Notes: generated by a model from the letters alone, not told the origin. A stretch of 44,133 bases of DNA from Anoxybacillus tengchongensis (GCF_014201585.1 NZ_JACHES010000017.1:1-44133); one strand, 5' to 3'. Shown: positions 30,655-40,906, numbered from the stretch's first letter. Made by a program: numbers and translations.

Positions 30655-31584
30655 ATGAAAAAACCAGAATTGCTTGTTACGCCAACGAGCGTTGCTCATA
30701 TGGAGCAACTGGCTCAAGCAGGAGCCGATGCCGTCATCATTGGTGAACAACGGTACGGTTTGCGTTTAGCAGGCGAATTTTCACGCCAAGATGTAGCAGA
30801 TGCGATGCAAGTTGCTCGTAAGTACGGTGTGCGCGTATATGTTGCGATGAATGCGTTGTTTCATAACGATAAAGTCGATGAACTGAGTGATTATGTTCGC
30901 TTTTTAGCAGAACAACAAGTGGATGCGATCGTATTTGGTGATCCAGCGGTGTTAATGACGGTGCGAGAAGTGGCACCGCATATGAAACTTCATTGGAATA
31001 CAGAAACGACAGCAACCAACTGGTATGCGTGCAACTATTGGGGACGAAAAGGAGCGAAACGCGCTGTTCTTGCCCGAGAATTAAATATGGAAGAAATTAT
31101 TGATATTAAACATCATGCGGAAGTGGAAATTGAAGTGCAAGTGCATGGGATGACATGCATGTTTCAATCGAAACGTTCTCTCATCGGCAACTATTTTGAA
31201 TATCAAGGAAAGTTTATGGAAGTACAACAAATGAAATATGCGAAAGGGCTCTTTTTATACGATAAAGAACGCGACAATAAATATCCGATTTTCGAAGATG
31301 AAAACGGTACGCATATTATGAGCCCAAATGATATTTGTATTATTGACGAGCTAGGGGACATGATTGACGCAGAAATCGATAGCTTTAAAATTGACGGTGT
31401 GCTTCATGAGCCAGAGTATATTACAGAGGTAACGAAACTATATCGACGCGCCATCGATTTATGCGCAGAAAACCGCGAACAATACGAAGAAGAAAAAGGT
31501 GAACTGCTTGCGCGCATTGAAGCGATTCAGCCAAAGCATCGCCCGTTAGACACCGGCTTTTTCTTTAAAGAAACGGTATATTAA
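30655..31584 (+). CDS. trhP1: U32-family tRNA hydroxylation protein TrhP1 (YrrN)
   Basis: A peptidase-U32-like protein. In B. subtilis YrrN and YrrO are required for prephenate-dependent 5-hydroxyuridine formation at tRNA U34. The 309-residue length equals the B. subtilis one. The U32 signature is degenerate: VQVHGMTCMFQSKRS keeps one cysteine (Cys168) and has Ser175 where its partner YrrO has Cys189, so it probably cannot hold an Fe-S cluster alone. The start at 30655 follows GAGGTGAG. It is tightly linked to trmR and trhP2, consistent with a heteromeric complex. Confidence 0.87.
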   Translation: MKKPELLVTPTSVAHMEQLAQAGADAVIIGEQRYGLRLAGEFSRQDVADAMQVARKYGVRVYVAMNALFHNDKVDELSDYVRFLAEQQVDAIVFGDPAVLMTVREVAPHMKLHWNTETTATNWYACNYWGRKGAKRAVLARELNMEEIIDIKHHAEVEIEVQVHGMTCMFQSKRSLIGNYFEYQGKFMEVQQMKYAKGLFLYDKERDNKYPIFEDENGTHIMSPNDICIIDELGDMIDAEIDSFKIDGVLHEPEYITEVTKLYRRAIDLCAENREQYEEEKGELLARIEAIQPKHRPLDTGFFFKETVY

Positions 31585-31600
31585 AAAAGGAGGGAGACAT

Positions 31601-32854
31601 ATGAGCATATCACAAATCATTGACGGCAAGCGTGTCATTGTGAAAAAACCGGAGCTACTTGCCCCAGCTGGCAACTTAGAAAAGCTAAAAGTGGCGGTTC
31701 ATTACGGGGCAGACGCTGTGTTTATCGGTGGACAAGAATACGGTCTCCGCTCAAATGCCGACAACTTTACGCTTGAAGAAATGGCCGAAGGTGTGCAATT
31801 TGCGAAACAATATGGGGCGAAAATTTACGTGACGACGAACATTTACGCCCATAACGAAAACATTCCTGGCCTTGAAGATTATTTGCGCGGTTTAGAGAGC
31901 GTTGGTGTGCACGGCATTATCGTTGCTGACCCGCTTATTATTGAAACCGCGCGTCGCGTTGCACCGAAACTTGAAGTGCATTTAAGTACCCAACAGTCGC
32001 TTACGAACTGGAAAGCGGTACAATTTTGGAAAGAAGAAGGACTTGAGCGCGTCGTTTTAGCCCGTGAAACTAGCGCTGAAGAAATTCGTGAAATAAAAGA
32101 AAAAGTCGATATTGAAATCGAAACGTTTATTCACGGTGCGATGTGTATTGCGTATTCCGGTCGATGTGTATTAAGCAATCATATGACCGCGCGTGATTCT
32201 AACCGTGGTGGCTGTTGTCAATCGTGTCGCTGGGATTACGATTTGTACAAGCTTGAAGGAGATGAAGCGCTGGCGTTATTTGACGAAACGGACGATCCGT
32301 TTGCGATGAGCCCGAAAGATTTAAACTTAATTCAATCCATTCCAAAAATGATTGAACTTGGTATTGATAGTTTAAAAATCGAAGGCCGTATGAAGTCGAT
32401 TCACTATGTGGCAACGGTCGTTAGTGTTTATCGCAAAGTCATTGATGCTTATTGCGCAGACCCTGACAATTTCGTCATTCGAAAAGAGTGGCTAGATGAG
32501 CTCGATAAATGTGCTAATCGTGACACCGCACCAGCCTTTTTTGAAGGTGTTCCGGGCTATAAAGAGCAAATGTTTGGTGTTCATAGCAAAAAAACAACGT
32601 ACGATTTCGTCGGTCTTGTGCTTGATTATGACAAACAAACAGGCATCGTGACGTTGCAGCAGCGCAACTTCTTCAAACCAGGCGATGAAGTTGAATTTTT
32701 CGGACCTGAAATTGAAAACTTTACACAAGTTATTGAAAAAATTTGGGATGAAGAAGGGAACGAGCTTGATGCTGCCCGTCATCCGCTCCAAATTGTTCGT
32801 TTTAAAGTCGATCGAGAAGTTTTCCCATACAACATGATGAGAAAGGGGCACTAA
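31601..32854 (+). CDS. trhP2: U32-family tRNA hydroxylation protein TrhP2 (YrrO)
   Basis: The second U32-like protein of tRNA ho5U34 synthesis. The full family signature is present in [16 protein letters not shown] (Cys182, Cys189), followed by a cysteine cluster GGCCQSC (Cys205, 206, 209). These are the probable ligands of an iron-sulfur cluster. The N-terminal [24 protein letters not shown] is typical. A C-terminal beta-barrel-like region ([18 protein letters not shown]) follows. Length is 417. AGGAGGGAG precedes the ATG. udk begins 1 bp after its stop. Confidence 0.88.
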   Translation: MSISQIIDGKRVIVKKPELLAPAGNLEKLKVAVHYGADAVFIGGQEYGLRSNADNFTLEEMAEGVQFAKQYGAKIYVTTNIYAHNENIPGLEDYLRGLESVGVHGIIVADPLIIETARRVAPKLEVHLSTQQSLTNWKAVQFWKEEGLERVVLARETSAEEIREIKEKVDIEIETFIHGAMCIAYSGRCVLSNHMTARDSNRGGCCQSCRWDYDLYKLEGDEALALFDETDDPFAMSPKDLNLIQSIPKMIELGIDSLKIEGRMKSIHYVATVVSVYRKVIDAYCADPDNFVIRKEWLDELDKCANRDTAPAFFEGVPGYKEQMFGVHSKKTTYDFVGLVLDYDKQTGIVTLQQRNFFKPGDEVEFFGPEIENFTQVIEKIWDEEGNELDAARHPLQIVRFKVDREVFPYNMMRKGH

Positions 32855-32855
32855 C

Positions 32856-33491
32856 ATGAGGAAGAAACCGGTTGTCATCGGAGTTGCAGGAGGCTCCGGT
32901 TCGGGGAAAACGACCGTTACAAAAGCGATTTATGAACATTTTCAAGGACATTCTATTTTAATGCTTGAACAAGATTTTTATTATAAAGATCAGAGTCATT
33001 TACCGTTTGAAGAACGATTAAAAACAAACTACGATCATCCGCTCGCTTTTGACAATGACTTGCTTATTGAACATATTAATAAACTGTTGAATTACGAACC
33101 AATTGATAAGCCTGTATACGACTACACGCTTCATACGCGCTCAAACGAAGTTATTCGCGTTGAACCGAAAGACGTGATCATTTTAGAAGGCATTCTTGTA
33201 TTAGAAGATGAACGATTGCGCAACTTAATGGATATTAAAGTGTACGTTGATACGGATGCCGACATTCGCATCATCCGTCGTTTACTGCGCGACATTAAAG
33301 AACGTGGACGCACGCTTGAGTCGGTCATCGAGCAATATGTAAATGTCGTGCGTCCGATGCACAATCAATTTATTGAACCGACGAAACGATATGCCGACAT
33401 CATCATCCCAGAAGGCGGCCATAATCACGTTGCCATCGACTTAATGGTTACAAAAATTCAAACGATTCTTGAACAAAATTCTATTTTGTAA
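32856..33491 (+). CDS. udk: Uridine kinase
   Basis: Phosphorylates uridine and cytidine in pyrimidine salvage. The P-loop GGSGSGKTT (residues 12-20) and family motifs [24 protein letters not shown] and EGILVLED are clear. It has 211 residues, the usual length. The ribosome site AGAAAGGGG lies within the end of trhP2, and only 1 bp separates the genes, so translation is probably coupled. Confidence 0.97.
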   Translation: MRKKPVVIGVAGGSGSGKTTVTKAIYEHFQGHSILMLEQDFYYKDQSHLPFEERLKTNYDHPLAFDNDLLIEHINKLLNYEPIDKPVYDYTLHTRSNEVIRVEPKDVIILEGILVLEDERLRNLMDIKVYVDTDADIRIIRRLLRDIKERGRTLESVIEQYVNVVRPMHNQFIEPTKRYADIIIPEGGHNHVAIDLMVTKIQTILEQNSIL

Positions 33492-33527
33492 TACCATAGC
33501 ATAGATAATATGTAAACTTTTTGTCTT

Positions 33528-33554
33528 TGTACGAACGAGCCGTTCGTACATTTT
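33528..33554 (+). terminator. Hairpin between udk and greA
   Basis: A perfect 10-bp stem TGTACGAACG/CGTTCGTACA with loop AGC is followed by TTTT. It may end the trmR-udk transcript or lie in the greA leader. A weak promoter (TTGTAA 33486-33491, 17 bp, TATGTA 33509-33514) stands just upstream. Confidence 0.6.
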
Positions 33555-33582
33555 CCATACATAAATAAAAGGAGTGAATGAC

Positions 33583-34059
33583 ATGTCAATGGAAAAAGAA
33601 TACCCAATGACGAAAGCTGGGAAGGAGAAACTCGAGCAAGAACTTGAATATTTAAAAACAGTGAAGCGAAAAGAAGTCGTAGAGCGCATTCAAATTGCGC
33701 GCAGCTTCGGGGACTTATCTGAAAACTCCGAGTACGATGCGGCAAAAGATGAGCAAGCGTTCGTTGAATCGCGCATTCAAATGCTTGAAAATATGATTCG
33801 CAATGCGAAAATTATTGAAGAAGATTTAGAAAGTACAGACATCGTATCGCTTGGAAGAACAGTGACATTTGTCGAACTTCCAGATGGGGAAGAAGAGTCG
33901 TATACGATCGTCGGTAGTGCAGAAGCGGACCCGTTTGAAGGAAAAATTTCAAACGACTCTCCAATTGCTAAATCGCTTATCGGTCGCCGTGTTGGTGAAG
34001 AAGTGACAGTTCACACGCCTGGTGGAGACATGGTTGTAAAAATCATCGCAGTGAAATAG
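33583..34059 (+). CDS. greA: Transcription elongation factor GreA
   Basis: Rescues backtracked RNA polymerase by stimulating transcript cleavage. The N-terminal coiled coil contains [20 protein letters not shown] and the acidic tip [16 protein letters not shown], with the conserved Asp and Glu. The C-terminal FKBP-like domain contains [28 protein letters not shown] (33568-33574) sets the ATG at 33583, giving 158 residues. An upstream GTG is inside the ribosome site. It ends in a strong terminator that overlaps the next gene's start signals. Confidence 0.97.
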   Translation: MSMEKEYPMTKAGKEKLEQELEYLKTVKRKEVVERIQIARSFGDLSENSEYDAAKDEQAFVESRIQMLENMIRNAKIIEEDLESTDIVSLGRTVTFVELPDGEEESYTIVGSAEADPFEGKISNDSPIAKSLIGRRVGEEVTVHTPGGDMVVKIIAVK

Positions 34060-34072
34060 GTTTTAAAATACG

Positions 34073-34106
34073 ACACCTCGTCGACAATGAAGACGAGGTG
34101 TTTTTT
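34073..34106 (+). terminator. Terminator after greA, containing the pbpI ribosome site
   Basis: A perfect 10-bp stem ACACCTCGTC/GACGAGGTGT with loop GACAATGAA is followed by six T. The 3' arm contains GAGGTG, 6 nt before the pbpI ATG. Confidence 0.85.
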
Positions 34107-35852
34107 ATGGTAAAAAAACGGATGGTCATCATATTAACAATCATTCAACTAGCCATATTCAGTTTGATCGGTCGGCTCGTTCAACTACAACTTGTAAGCA
34201 CCGAGTCGTTTCATGGGATTAATTTAATTGAAGCGAGCGTCGCCCAACGAACGGAACAGCTCATTATCGATGATGGGCGCGGGATGTTCGTTGATCGCTA
34301 TGGTCAGCCGCTTACATACGAGTACATTCCAACGCTCGTCCTATTTCCGTTTTTAAAAAAAATGGACTGGCCAATCGATCAAATTGCTGCGATCGTTTCC
34401 ATGCCAAAAGAGATGATCAAACGACAGCTTGAAGAGGCGAAAGGTCCAATCATTTTGCATAACGGACAACGGCCCATTCAGCTTCAATCGTGGCAAATGG
34501 AACGTATTAATGAGTTGCATATTCCCGGTGTCATCGCTGTTCATAAACAATATGAACTAAAGGAAAAATACGCCCAACATGTGATCGGTTTACTTGGTGA
34601 AAATGAGAAGTTGCTCAAGGAACGATACGGGGATAGAAAGTTATCAGCAAAAAAAATAGGTGTATCAGGTTTACAAAGTTCGTTTGACGAGTTTTTAATT
34701 CCTGATGGGGAAACGAAGCTACTGTATCACGTAGATGCTCGCGGTGAACCGCTATTTGGCATGGATGTAAAATATACAGAGCAAGCAAATCCATTTTATC
34801 CGATTACCGTACAAACAACCATTGACCGTACCATGCAACAACGTGTCGAACAAATCATTGCTCAACATGGGATGGAAAAAGGAGCTGTCGTTTTGCTCGA
34901 TGTCGAAACAAACGACGTTGTTGCGATGGCAAGCGCCCCAGTGATTGATGAACGAAATCCGTACAAAGACGGAGCGGCACAAAACAGAGCGCTCCTTCCT
35001 CAAGTGCCGGGTTCTGTGTTTAAGGTGGTCGTTGCAGCAGCAGCACTTGAAAACGGGCTTATTCACGGACAAACGTTTAACTGTGACCGGAAAATTAACG
35101 GTGAGTCGGAAGAAAAAAAGAAAGGCATGCGGTCATTTGAAGAGAGTTTTGCAATCAGTTGTAATCGAACGTTTGGAGAGTTAGGAAAACAGCTTCTTGC
35201 GATGGACAAAAATATGTTTGATATATATGCTCAAAAGCTCGGTTTGTTTCCGCGCGTTGGTTGGGAAGGGAATGTATATCATTTCGAATCGTTTCGTCCA
35301 CTTCGCGAAGAGAAGCAAGGGAAAATTTGGACGGATGAACGAGATAAACACGTTCCGCTTGCTGTTGCCCAAACGGCGATCGGTCAAAAAGATGTCCGTG
35401 TATCGCCGCTTGCGGTAGCGAATATGATGGCAACCATTGCTCGCGGCGGTGAGGCAAAACAAGTGCGTATCGCCCGGAAAATGATGTATAAAAATGGTAC
35501 AACGTTTTTCACTTTTGACGAAAAGAGATTAACAACCGATTCCTTGCGCAAAGAGACGATCGGCAAACTACAAGAGCTGTTACAACTTGTCGTGACGCAT
35601 TCCGAAGGTACGGGTCGCACGTTTCAATCGTTGCCTTATGCCGTAGCAGGAAAGTCAGGAACAGCAGAAACGGGGAAAGAAGAACTCGTAAACAAATGGT
35701 TCGCAGGTTATTTTCCAGCTGACCGTCCAAAATATGCGCTCGTTGTGGTACAATTAGAAACAGCATCAGCTGCCTCTGTCACGAACGCCATTTTTGCCGA
35801 TATCGTTCGTGCAACATATGAGTTGGAACAGAAAGGAATGAACGAAGAGTGA
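34107..35852 (+). CDS. pbpI: Class B penicillin-binding protein (PbpI/PBP4b-like transpeptidase)
   Basis: A membrane-anchored D,D-transpeptidase for peptidoglycan cross-linking. In B. subtilis the homologue pbpI is sporulation-linked. There is an N-terminal anchor (about residues 5-25), a PBP-dimerisation domain, then the transpeptidase. Its three motifs are intact: SxxK as SVFK (Ser303-Lys306), SxN as SCN (351-353) and KSGT (516-519). Length is 581. The ATG at 34107 has GAGGTG 6 nt upstream, but this lies in the greA terminator stem. The GTG at 34098 within the stem is less likely. The 3' end overlaps yrrS by 4 bp. Confidence 0.92.
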   Translation: MVKKRMVIILTIIQLAIFSLIGRLVQLQLVSTESFHGINLIEASVAQRTEQLIIDDGRGMFVDRYGQPLTYEYIPTLVLFPFLKKMDWPIDQIAAIVSMPKEMIKRQLEEAKGPIILHNGQRPIQLQSWQMERINELHIPGVIAVHKQYELKEKYAQHVIGLLGENEKLLKERYGDRKLSAKKIGVSGLQSSFDEFLIPDGETKLLYHVDARGEPLFGMDVKYTEQANPFYPITVQTTIDRTMQQRVEQIIAQHGMEKGAVVLLDVETNDVVAMASAPVIDERNPYKDGAAQNRALLPQVPGSVFKVVVAAAALENGLIHGQTFNCDRKINGESEEKKKGMRSFEESFAISCNRTFGELGKQLLAMDKNMFDIYAQKLGLFPRVGWEGNVYHFESFRPLREEKQGKIWTDERDKHVPLAVAQTAIGQKDVRVSPLAVANMMATIARGGEAKQVRIARKMMYKNGTTFFTFDEKRLTTDSLRKETIGKLQELLQLVVTHSEGTGRTFQSLPYAVAGKSGTAETGKEELVNKWFAGYFPADRPKYALVVVQLETASAASVTNAIFADIVRATYELEQKGMNEE

Positions 35853-36439
35853 GTAGCCGTTTTGCGAAACGTTCAAAACAAAGAAAAGTAAATCGTATAT
35901 TGAATACGTTGATTGCGATCGTATTTGCGCTTATTTTATTTTTCGGATGGAAATGGTTATTTGCCAACGACCGTTCAGTAAAAGAAACAAACGCCTCTCC
36001 GCAACCGGTTGAAGTCGAAACAAACGAACGAGAAACGAATGAACAACCGTCAGAACAACAAACAGAACAACAAGAAAACAATGAGAAAGTAGAAGAAACC
36101 GTTGTCGATGATCCAAATTCCAATGTCGTTCGTGAAATTGTCAATCCGTCATGGCAGCCGATCGGTACAACGCAATCGGAGCCGCATGTGACACAATACG
36201 ATAAAAATTCGGTTGATTGGAAAGAAATGCTCGATGCGATTAGTTATGCGACTGGCATTTCTTCTTCTGATTTGATCGTTTGGTTTATCGGAAATGGAGG
36301 AAGCCCGAATCATGCTGTTGCTACTGTTTCCAAAAAAGATAAAACGGAACATTATAAAGTGTTTATCGAATGGGTAACAAATGAAGGGTGGAAGCCAACA
36401 AAAGTACAACAATTAAAAGAAATAGAGCGCCGTCCGTGA
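35849..36439 (+). CDS. yrrS: DUF1510 membrane-anchored protein (YrrS)
   Basis: One hydrophobic helix at about residues 16-35 is preceded by a strongly basic N-terminus, giving an extracytoplasmic C-terminal part. A Glu/Gln/Asn-rich low-complexity linker (about 45-85) leads to a C-terminal domain containing VNPSWQPIGTTQSEPHVTQY and SDLIVWFIGNGGSPNHAVATV, typical of DUF1510. Function is unknown. Its GTG start overlaps the stop of pbpI, implying a two-gene unit and a possible accessory role to the PBP. The coding sequence ends inside a terminator hairpin shared with the convergent yrzA. Length is 196. Confidence 0.88.
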   Translation: MSSRFAKRSKQRKVNRILNTLIAIVFALILFFGWKWLFANDRSVKETNASPQPVEVETNERETNEQPSEQQTEQQENNEKVEETVVDDPNSNVVREIVNPSWQPIGTTQSEPHVTQYDKNSVDWKEMLDAISYATGISSSDLIVWFIGNGGSPNHAVATVSKKDKTEHYKVFIEWVTNEGWKPTKVQQLKEIERRP

Positions 36440-36453
36440 CGCTCTATTTTTTT
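36420..36453. terminator. Shared bidirectional terminator of yrrS and yrzA
   Basis: AAATAGAGCG (36420-36429) and CGCTCTATTT (36440-36449) form a perfect 10-bp stem with a T-run after it and an A-rich flank before it. The stop codon of yrrS is in the loop side and the stop of yrzA is in the right arm. Confidence 0.82.
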
Positions 36454-36647
36454 GCTTTAAAATGCACCATCGCACTATAAAGACGTTGTCCGTTTTCTAA
36501 CAGTTGCATGTGATACGAAACATGATGCACTTCAAGCATAATCGCTTTGTTATGTTCAATTTGCTCATTAATTTTTTTCTCTAACGTCGCTAAGTCCGTC
36601 GCTTCGAAAAATTCCACTTTATCTTGAATGAGATCAAACGTAATCAT
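36444..36647 (-). CDS. yrzA: DUF2536 family protein (YrzA)
   Basis: A 67-residue cytoplasmic protein, MITFDLIQDKVEFFEATDL at the N-terminus and a C-terminal MVHFKAKK, of the DUF2536/YrzA family; function unknown. The sequence is helical with a predicted coiled-coil-like stretch (LATLEKKINEQIEHNKAIM). AAAGGAGG stands upstream of the ATG on the minus strand. It is convergent with yrrS and divergent from yrrT, as in B. subtilis. Confidence 0.85.
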   Translation of the reverse strand: MITFDLIQDKVEFFEATDLATLEKKINEQIEHNKAIMLEVHHVSYHMQLLENGQRLYSAMVHFKAKK

Positions 36648-36732
36648 CGTCTTCCTCCTTTCTACACGTAGTTTAACATATTTCCATTGAACATCTAAAA
36701 AAAATGTGGTAGATTGAGAACAGTAGCGTATT

Positions 36733-36759
36733 TAATTCATACTATACTTATAGGAATTA
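36733..36759. promoter_or_regulatory. Probable CymR operator at the yrrT promoter
   Basis: TAATTC (36733-36738) and GAATTA (36754-36759) form an inverted repeat with a 15-bp spacer. The right half, TATAGGAATT, resembles the ATNGGAATT half of the CymR consensus as I recall it. A -10-like TATACT (36743-36748) lies between the arms, so binding would block the promoter. The yrrT operon is a known CymR target in B. subtilis. Confidence 0.6.
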
Positions 36760-36783
36760 TTATATTTTGTGGAGCGTGACATC

Positions 36784-37422
36784 ATGGGACGTGAATTTTT
36801 AGACATCTTTGAGAATTGGGCACAGTCGTACGATTCGTCTGTATACGGGCACGATGAACAATACCGTGACGTATTTGACGGATATGAGACGATTTTAAAT
36901 ACAGTCGTTGAAAAAAGCGGCAACGTCGTTTTAGAGTTTGGCGTCGGAACAGGAAATTTAACAAAAAAATTGATCGAAGCGAAAAAAACGGTATATGGCA
37001 TTGAACCGTCCACACCGATGCGTGAACTCGCCAAAGAAAAACTCGGTGATGTGACGATTGAAGACGGAGACTTTTTACAGTTTCCTTTGCCGAATGAACC
37101 GGTCGATACGATCGTGAGCACATATGCATTTCACCATTTAACAGACAAGGAAAAGGAAGAAGCGATCGGCAAATATAGCGCACTTCTTCGTAAAGGTGGT
37201 AAAATAGTGTTTGCTGATACAGCCTTCATTGATCGCGAAGCGTATGAGGCGATGATTGCAGAAGCAAAACAAAAAGGATTTGTTGACTTAGCAGAAGATT
37301 TGCAGCGCGAATATTACACGACAATTCCTATTCTTGAGCGCGCGTTTACAACAAACGGTTTTACCGTCACCTTTACGCCGATGAATCGTTTCGTCTGGTT
37401 GATGGAAGCTGTCAAACAATAA
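36784..37422 (+). CDS. yrrT: SAM-dependent methyltransferase YrrT (SAM-recycling operon)
   Basis: A class I methyltransferase with the SAM motif [16 protein letters not shown] near residues 44-59 and the later motif IVFADTAF. In B. subtilis YrrT heads the operon converting S-adenosylmethionine metabolites to homocysteine and cysteine; its substrate is not firmly established. The ATG at 36784 is chosen because GGAG (36770-36773) precedes it and [13 protein letters not shown] aligns with the family start. It has 212 residues. mtnN starts 18 bp downstream. Confidence 0.88.
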   Translation: MGREFLDIFENWAQSYDSSVYGHDEQYRDVFDGYETILNTVVEKSGNVVLEFGVGTGNLTKKLIEAKKTVYGIEPSTPMRELAKEKLGDVTIEDGDFLQFPLPNEPVDTIVSTYAFHHLTDKEKEEAIGKYSALLRKGGKIVFADTAFIDREAYEAMIAEAKQKGFVDLAEDLQREYYTTIPILERAFTTNGFTVTFTPMNRFVWLMEAVKQ

Positions 37423-37440
37423 GTGAAAGAGGTTGAAACG

Positions 37441-38139
37441 ATGAAAATAGCAATCATTGGAGCAATGGAAGAAGAAGTGGCGATTTTGCGCGAAAAAATA
37501 GCCAATCGAACAGAAACGACCGTGGCGAATTGCTCTTTTTATAGCGGCACGTTAGACGGAGCCAACGTCGTTTTATTAAAATCAGGCATCGGGAAAGTGA
37601 ATGCGGCGATGTCGACAACGATTTTATTAGAACGTTTTGCCCCAGATGTTGTAATTAATACAGGCTCTGCTGGCGGTTTTGCCCCATCATTAAACGTCGG
37701 AGATATCGTCATTTCGACAGAAGTTGTTCACCATGATGTCGACGTCACCGCATTCGGCTACGCTTACGGTCAAGTGCCAGGCATGCCAGCGCGATATGTT
37801 GCCGATGAGCGATTAGTGCAAGCAGCCGAAACGAGCGCAGCGCACATTCGCGACATTCAAGTGGCGAAAGGATTAATTGCGACAGGCGATTCATTTATGC
37901 ACGATCCAGCGCGCGTCGATTTTGTACGCACACAATTTCCAGACTTATATGCCGTCGAAATGGAAGCGGCTGCGATTGCGCAAGTATGCCACCAATTTGG
38001 CGTCCCGTTTGTCGTCATTCGCGCGTTATCAGACATCGCTGGCAAAGAGTCAAACATATCGTTTGAACAATTTTTACAAAAAGCAGCCCTTCATTCATCT
38101 GAGCTTGTGCAATTAATGGTGAATGAATTAAACAAATAG
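37441..38139 (+). CDS. mtnN: 5'-methylthioadenosine/S-adenosylhomocysteine nucleosidase
   Basis: Removes adenine from MTA and SAH, feeding methionine salvage and homocysteine release. Family motifs are [12 protein letters not shown] at the N-terminus with the catalytic Glu12 region, [20 protein letters not shown] (substrate-binding Met/Glu) and [10 protein letters not shown] with the catalytic aspartate. Length is 232. AGAGG precedes the ATG at 37441. It is the second gene of the yrrT operon. A modest hairpin follows (38138-38163), perhaps tuning expression of the mcc genes. Confidence 0.96.
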   Translation: MKIAIIGAMEEEVAILREKIANRTETTVANCSFYSGTLDGANVVLLKSGIGKVNAAMSTTILLERFAPDVVINTGSAGGFAPSLNVGDIVISTEVVHHDVDVTAFGYAYGQVPGMPARYVADERLVQAAETSAAHIRDIQVAKGLIATGDSFMHDPARVDFVRTQFPDLYAVEMEAAAIAQVCHQFGVPFVVIRALSDIAGKESNISFEQFLQKAALHSSELVQLMVNELNK

Positions 38140-38163
38140 GAGAGTTTTCCTCTCCTTCTTTTC
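38138..38163 (+). terminator. Weak intra-operon hairpin after mtnN
   Basis: A 7-bp stem AGGAGAG/CTCTCCT with loop TTTTC is followed by an interrupted T-rich tract (TCTTTTCATCTTTT). It could attenuate rather than fully stop transcription. Confidence 0.45.
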
Positions 38164-38183
38164 ATCTTTTGGGAGGTTACAAC

Positions 38184-40242
<2,059 letters not shown>

Positions 40243-40304
40243 ATTACATCGCCCCCTTTTTTCTTTTCTATGATACATTGAAAGAAGGAAGGGGGACGGT
40301 TATT

Positions 40305-40535
40305 TTGGAACAACAAAAGCGACATTGGTTAGGAAAAGCGCGTGACTATAAAGCATACAGTCTCGTTTTATTTGCGCTTAGTGCGTTTTTATATGTCGGA
40401 ACATGGATTCCAAACGCCATTGACGAAGCGAAGCGACCACTTGTGCTCGGAGCGGTGTTTATTCTCATGCTTTCCTCTATTTTTTTCTCCCACCGTTCAC
40501 ACATATATGCACGAAAAATAGAAGAAGAAGCATAA
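40305..40535 (+). CDS. yrhC: YrhC-like small membrane protein
   Basis: A 76-residue protein with two hydrophobic segments (about residues 19-37 and 46-64) and a charged C-terminus ARKIEEEA. It occupies the place of yrhC, the last gene of the CymR-controlled operon in B. subtilis. Function is unknown. GGAAGGGGG precedes the TTG at 40305 by about 9 nt. The frame opens upstream at 40278, but this would include the ribosome site. No strong terminator is seen directly after it. Confidence 0.82.
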   Translation: MEQQKRHWLGKARDYKAYSLVLFALSAFLYVGTWIPNAIDEAKRPLVLGAVFILMLSSIFFSHRSHIYARKIEEEA

Positions 40536-40597
40536 ACCCCATTTTCGAACGAAACAAAAACGTGTAAAATAAAAGAAAATGGGCAAAGGGGGAATGT

Positions 40598-40681
40598 ATG
40601 ATGATGTGGATGATTACAGGTCTAGTCATTACAGCCGTCATCGGTTTTGTTATTATCGCGGAAGTGAATGCCGAAGCATAA
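40598..40681 (+). CDS. 27-residue single-helix membrane peptide
   Basis: This is a very short frame, MMMWMITGLVITAVIGFVII followed by AEVNAEA. It begins at the first of three tandem ATG codons, with AAAGGGGG (40585-40592) ideally placed. Residues 4-20 form one membrane helix and the tail is acidic. A -10-like TAAAAT lies at 40566-40571. A strong terminator starts at its stop codon, making it a compact monocistron. I do not recognise a family. A small membrane subunit or a type I toxin-like peptide are possibilities, with no antisense RNA seen by eye. Confidence 0.6.
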   Translation: MMMWMITGLVITAVIGFVIIAEVNAEA

Positions 40682-40709
40682 AACAGTCTCTAAACAGGAG
40701 ACTGTTTTT
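40681..40709 (+). terminator. Terminator after the 27-residue peptide
   Basis: A perfect 10-bp stem AAACAGTCTC/GAGACTGTTT with loop TAAACAG is followed by T's. The last base of the stop codon is the first stem base. Confidence 0.85.
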
Positions 40710-40728
40710 AATACAATTCACTTGTGAT

Positions 40729-40806
40729 AAAATTCACAACTGTCGTCGACCTCCAATCTTGCAAAAACCCCGGGGGATCGACGACACTTCATTTTTTGTG
40801 AATTTT
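40729..40806. repeat. Nested inverted repeats in the CRISPR leader
   Basis: Outer arms AAAATTCACAA (40729-40739) and TTGTGAATTTT (40796-40806) are perfect. Inner arms TGTCGTCGA (40741-40749) and TCGACGACA (40778-40786) are also perfect. The inner stem can extend by CTCC/GGGG after one mismatch. The arms are separated by 1 nt on the left and 9 nt on the right. Confidence 0.85.
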
Positions 40807-40832
40807 TTAGCTGTATCAACGGACATAGACTA

Positions 40833-40861
40833 TTGACTGAATTTTCAAATGTATGTATAAT
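40833..40861 (+). promoter_or_regulatory. Leader promoter driving the CRISPR array
   Basis: TTGACT (40833-40838), 17 bp and TATAAT (40856-40861) point into the array. The predicted start near 40868 leaves about 40 nt before the first repeat. Confidence 0.8.
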
Positions 40862-40882
40862 GATGTTGTATAGCTTTTCCAT

Positions 40883-40906
40883 GTGTTGATATATCAACAC
40901 TTTTTT
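40883..40906. repeat. Palindrome with T-tract directly before the first repeat
   Basis: GTGTTGATATATCAACAC (40883-40900) is a perfect 18-bp palindrome followed by TTTTTT. As RNA it could form a 7-bp stem with a TATA loop and a U-tract, like a terminator. It ends 2 bp before repeat 1. Confidence 0.85.

Noticed and set aside
40579-40836. 85-residue open frame starting MGKGGMYDD over the 27-residue peptide and the leader
   Set aside because: It would cross a strong terminator and the leader inverted repeats, has no ribosome site before its start, and is in another frame than the well-supported small peptide.
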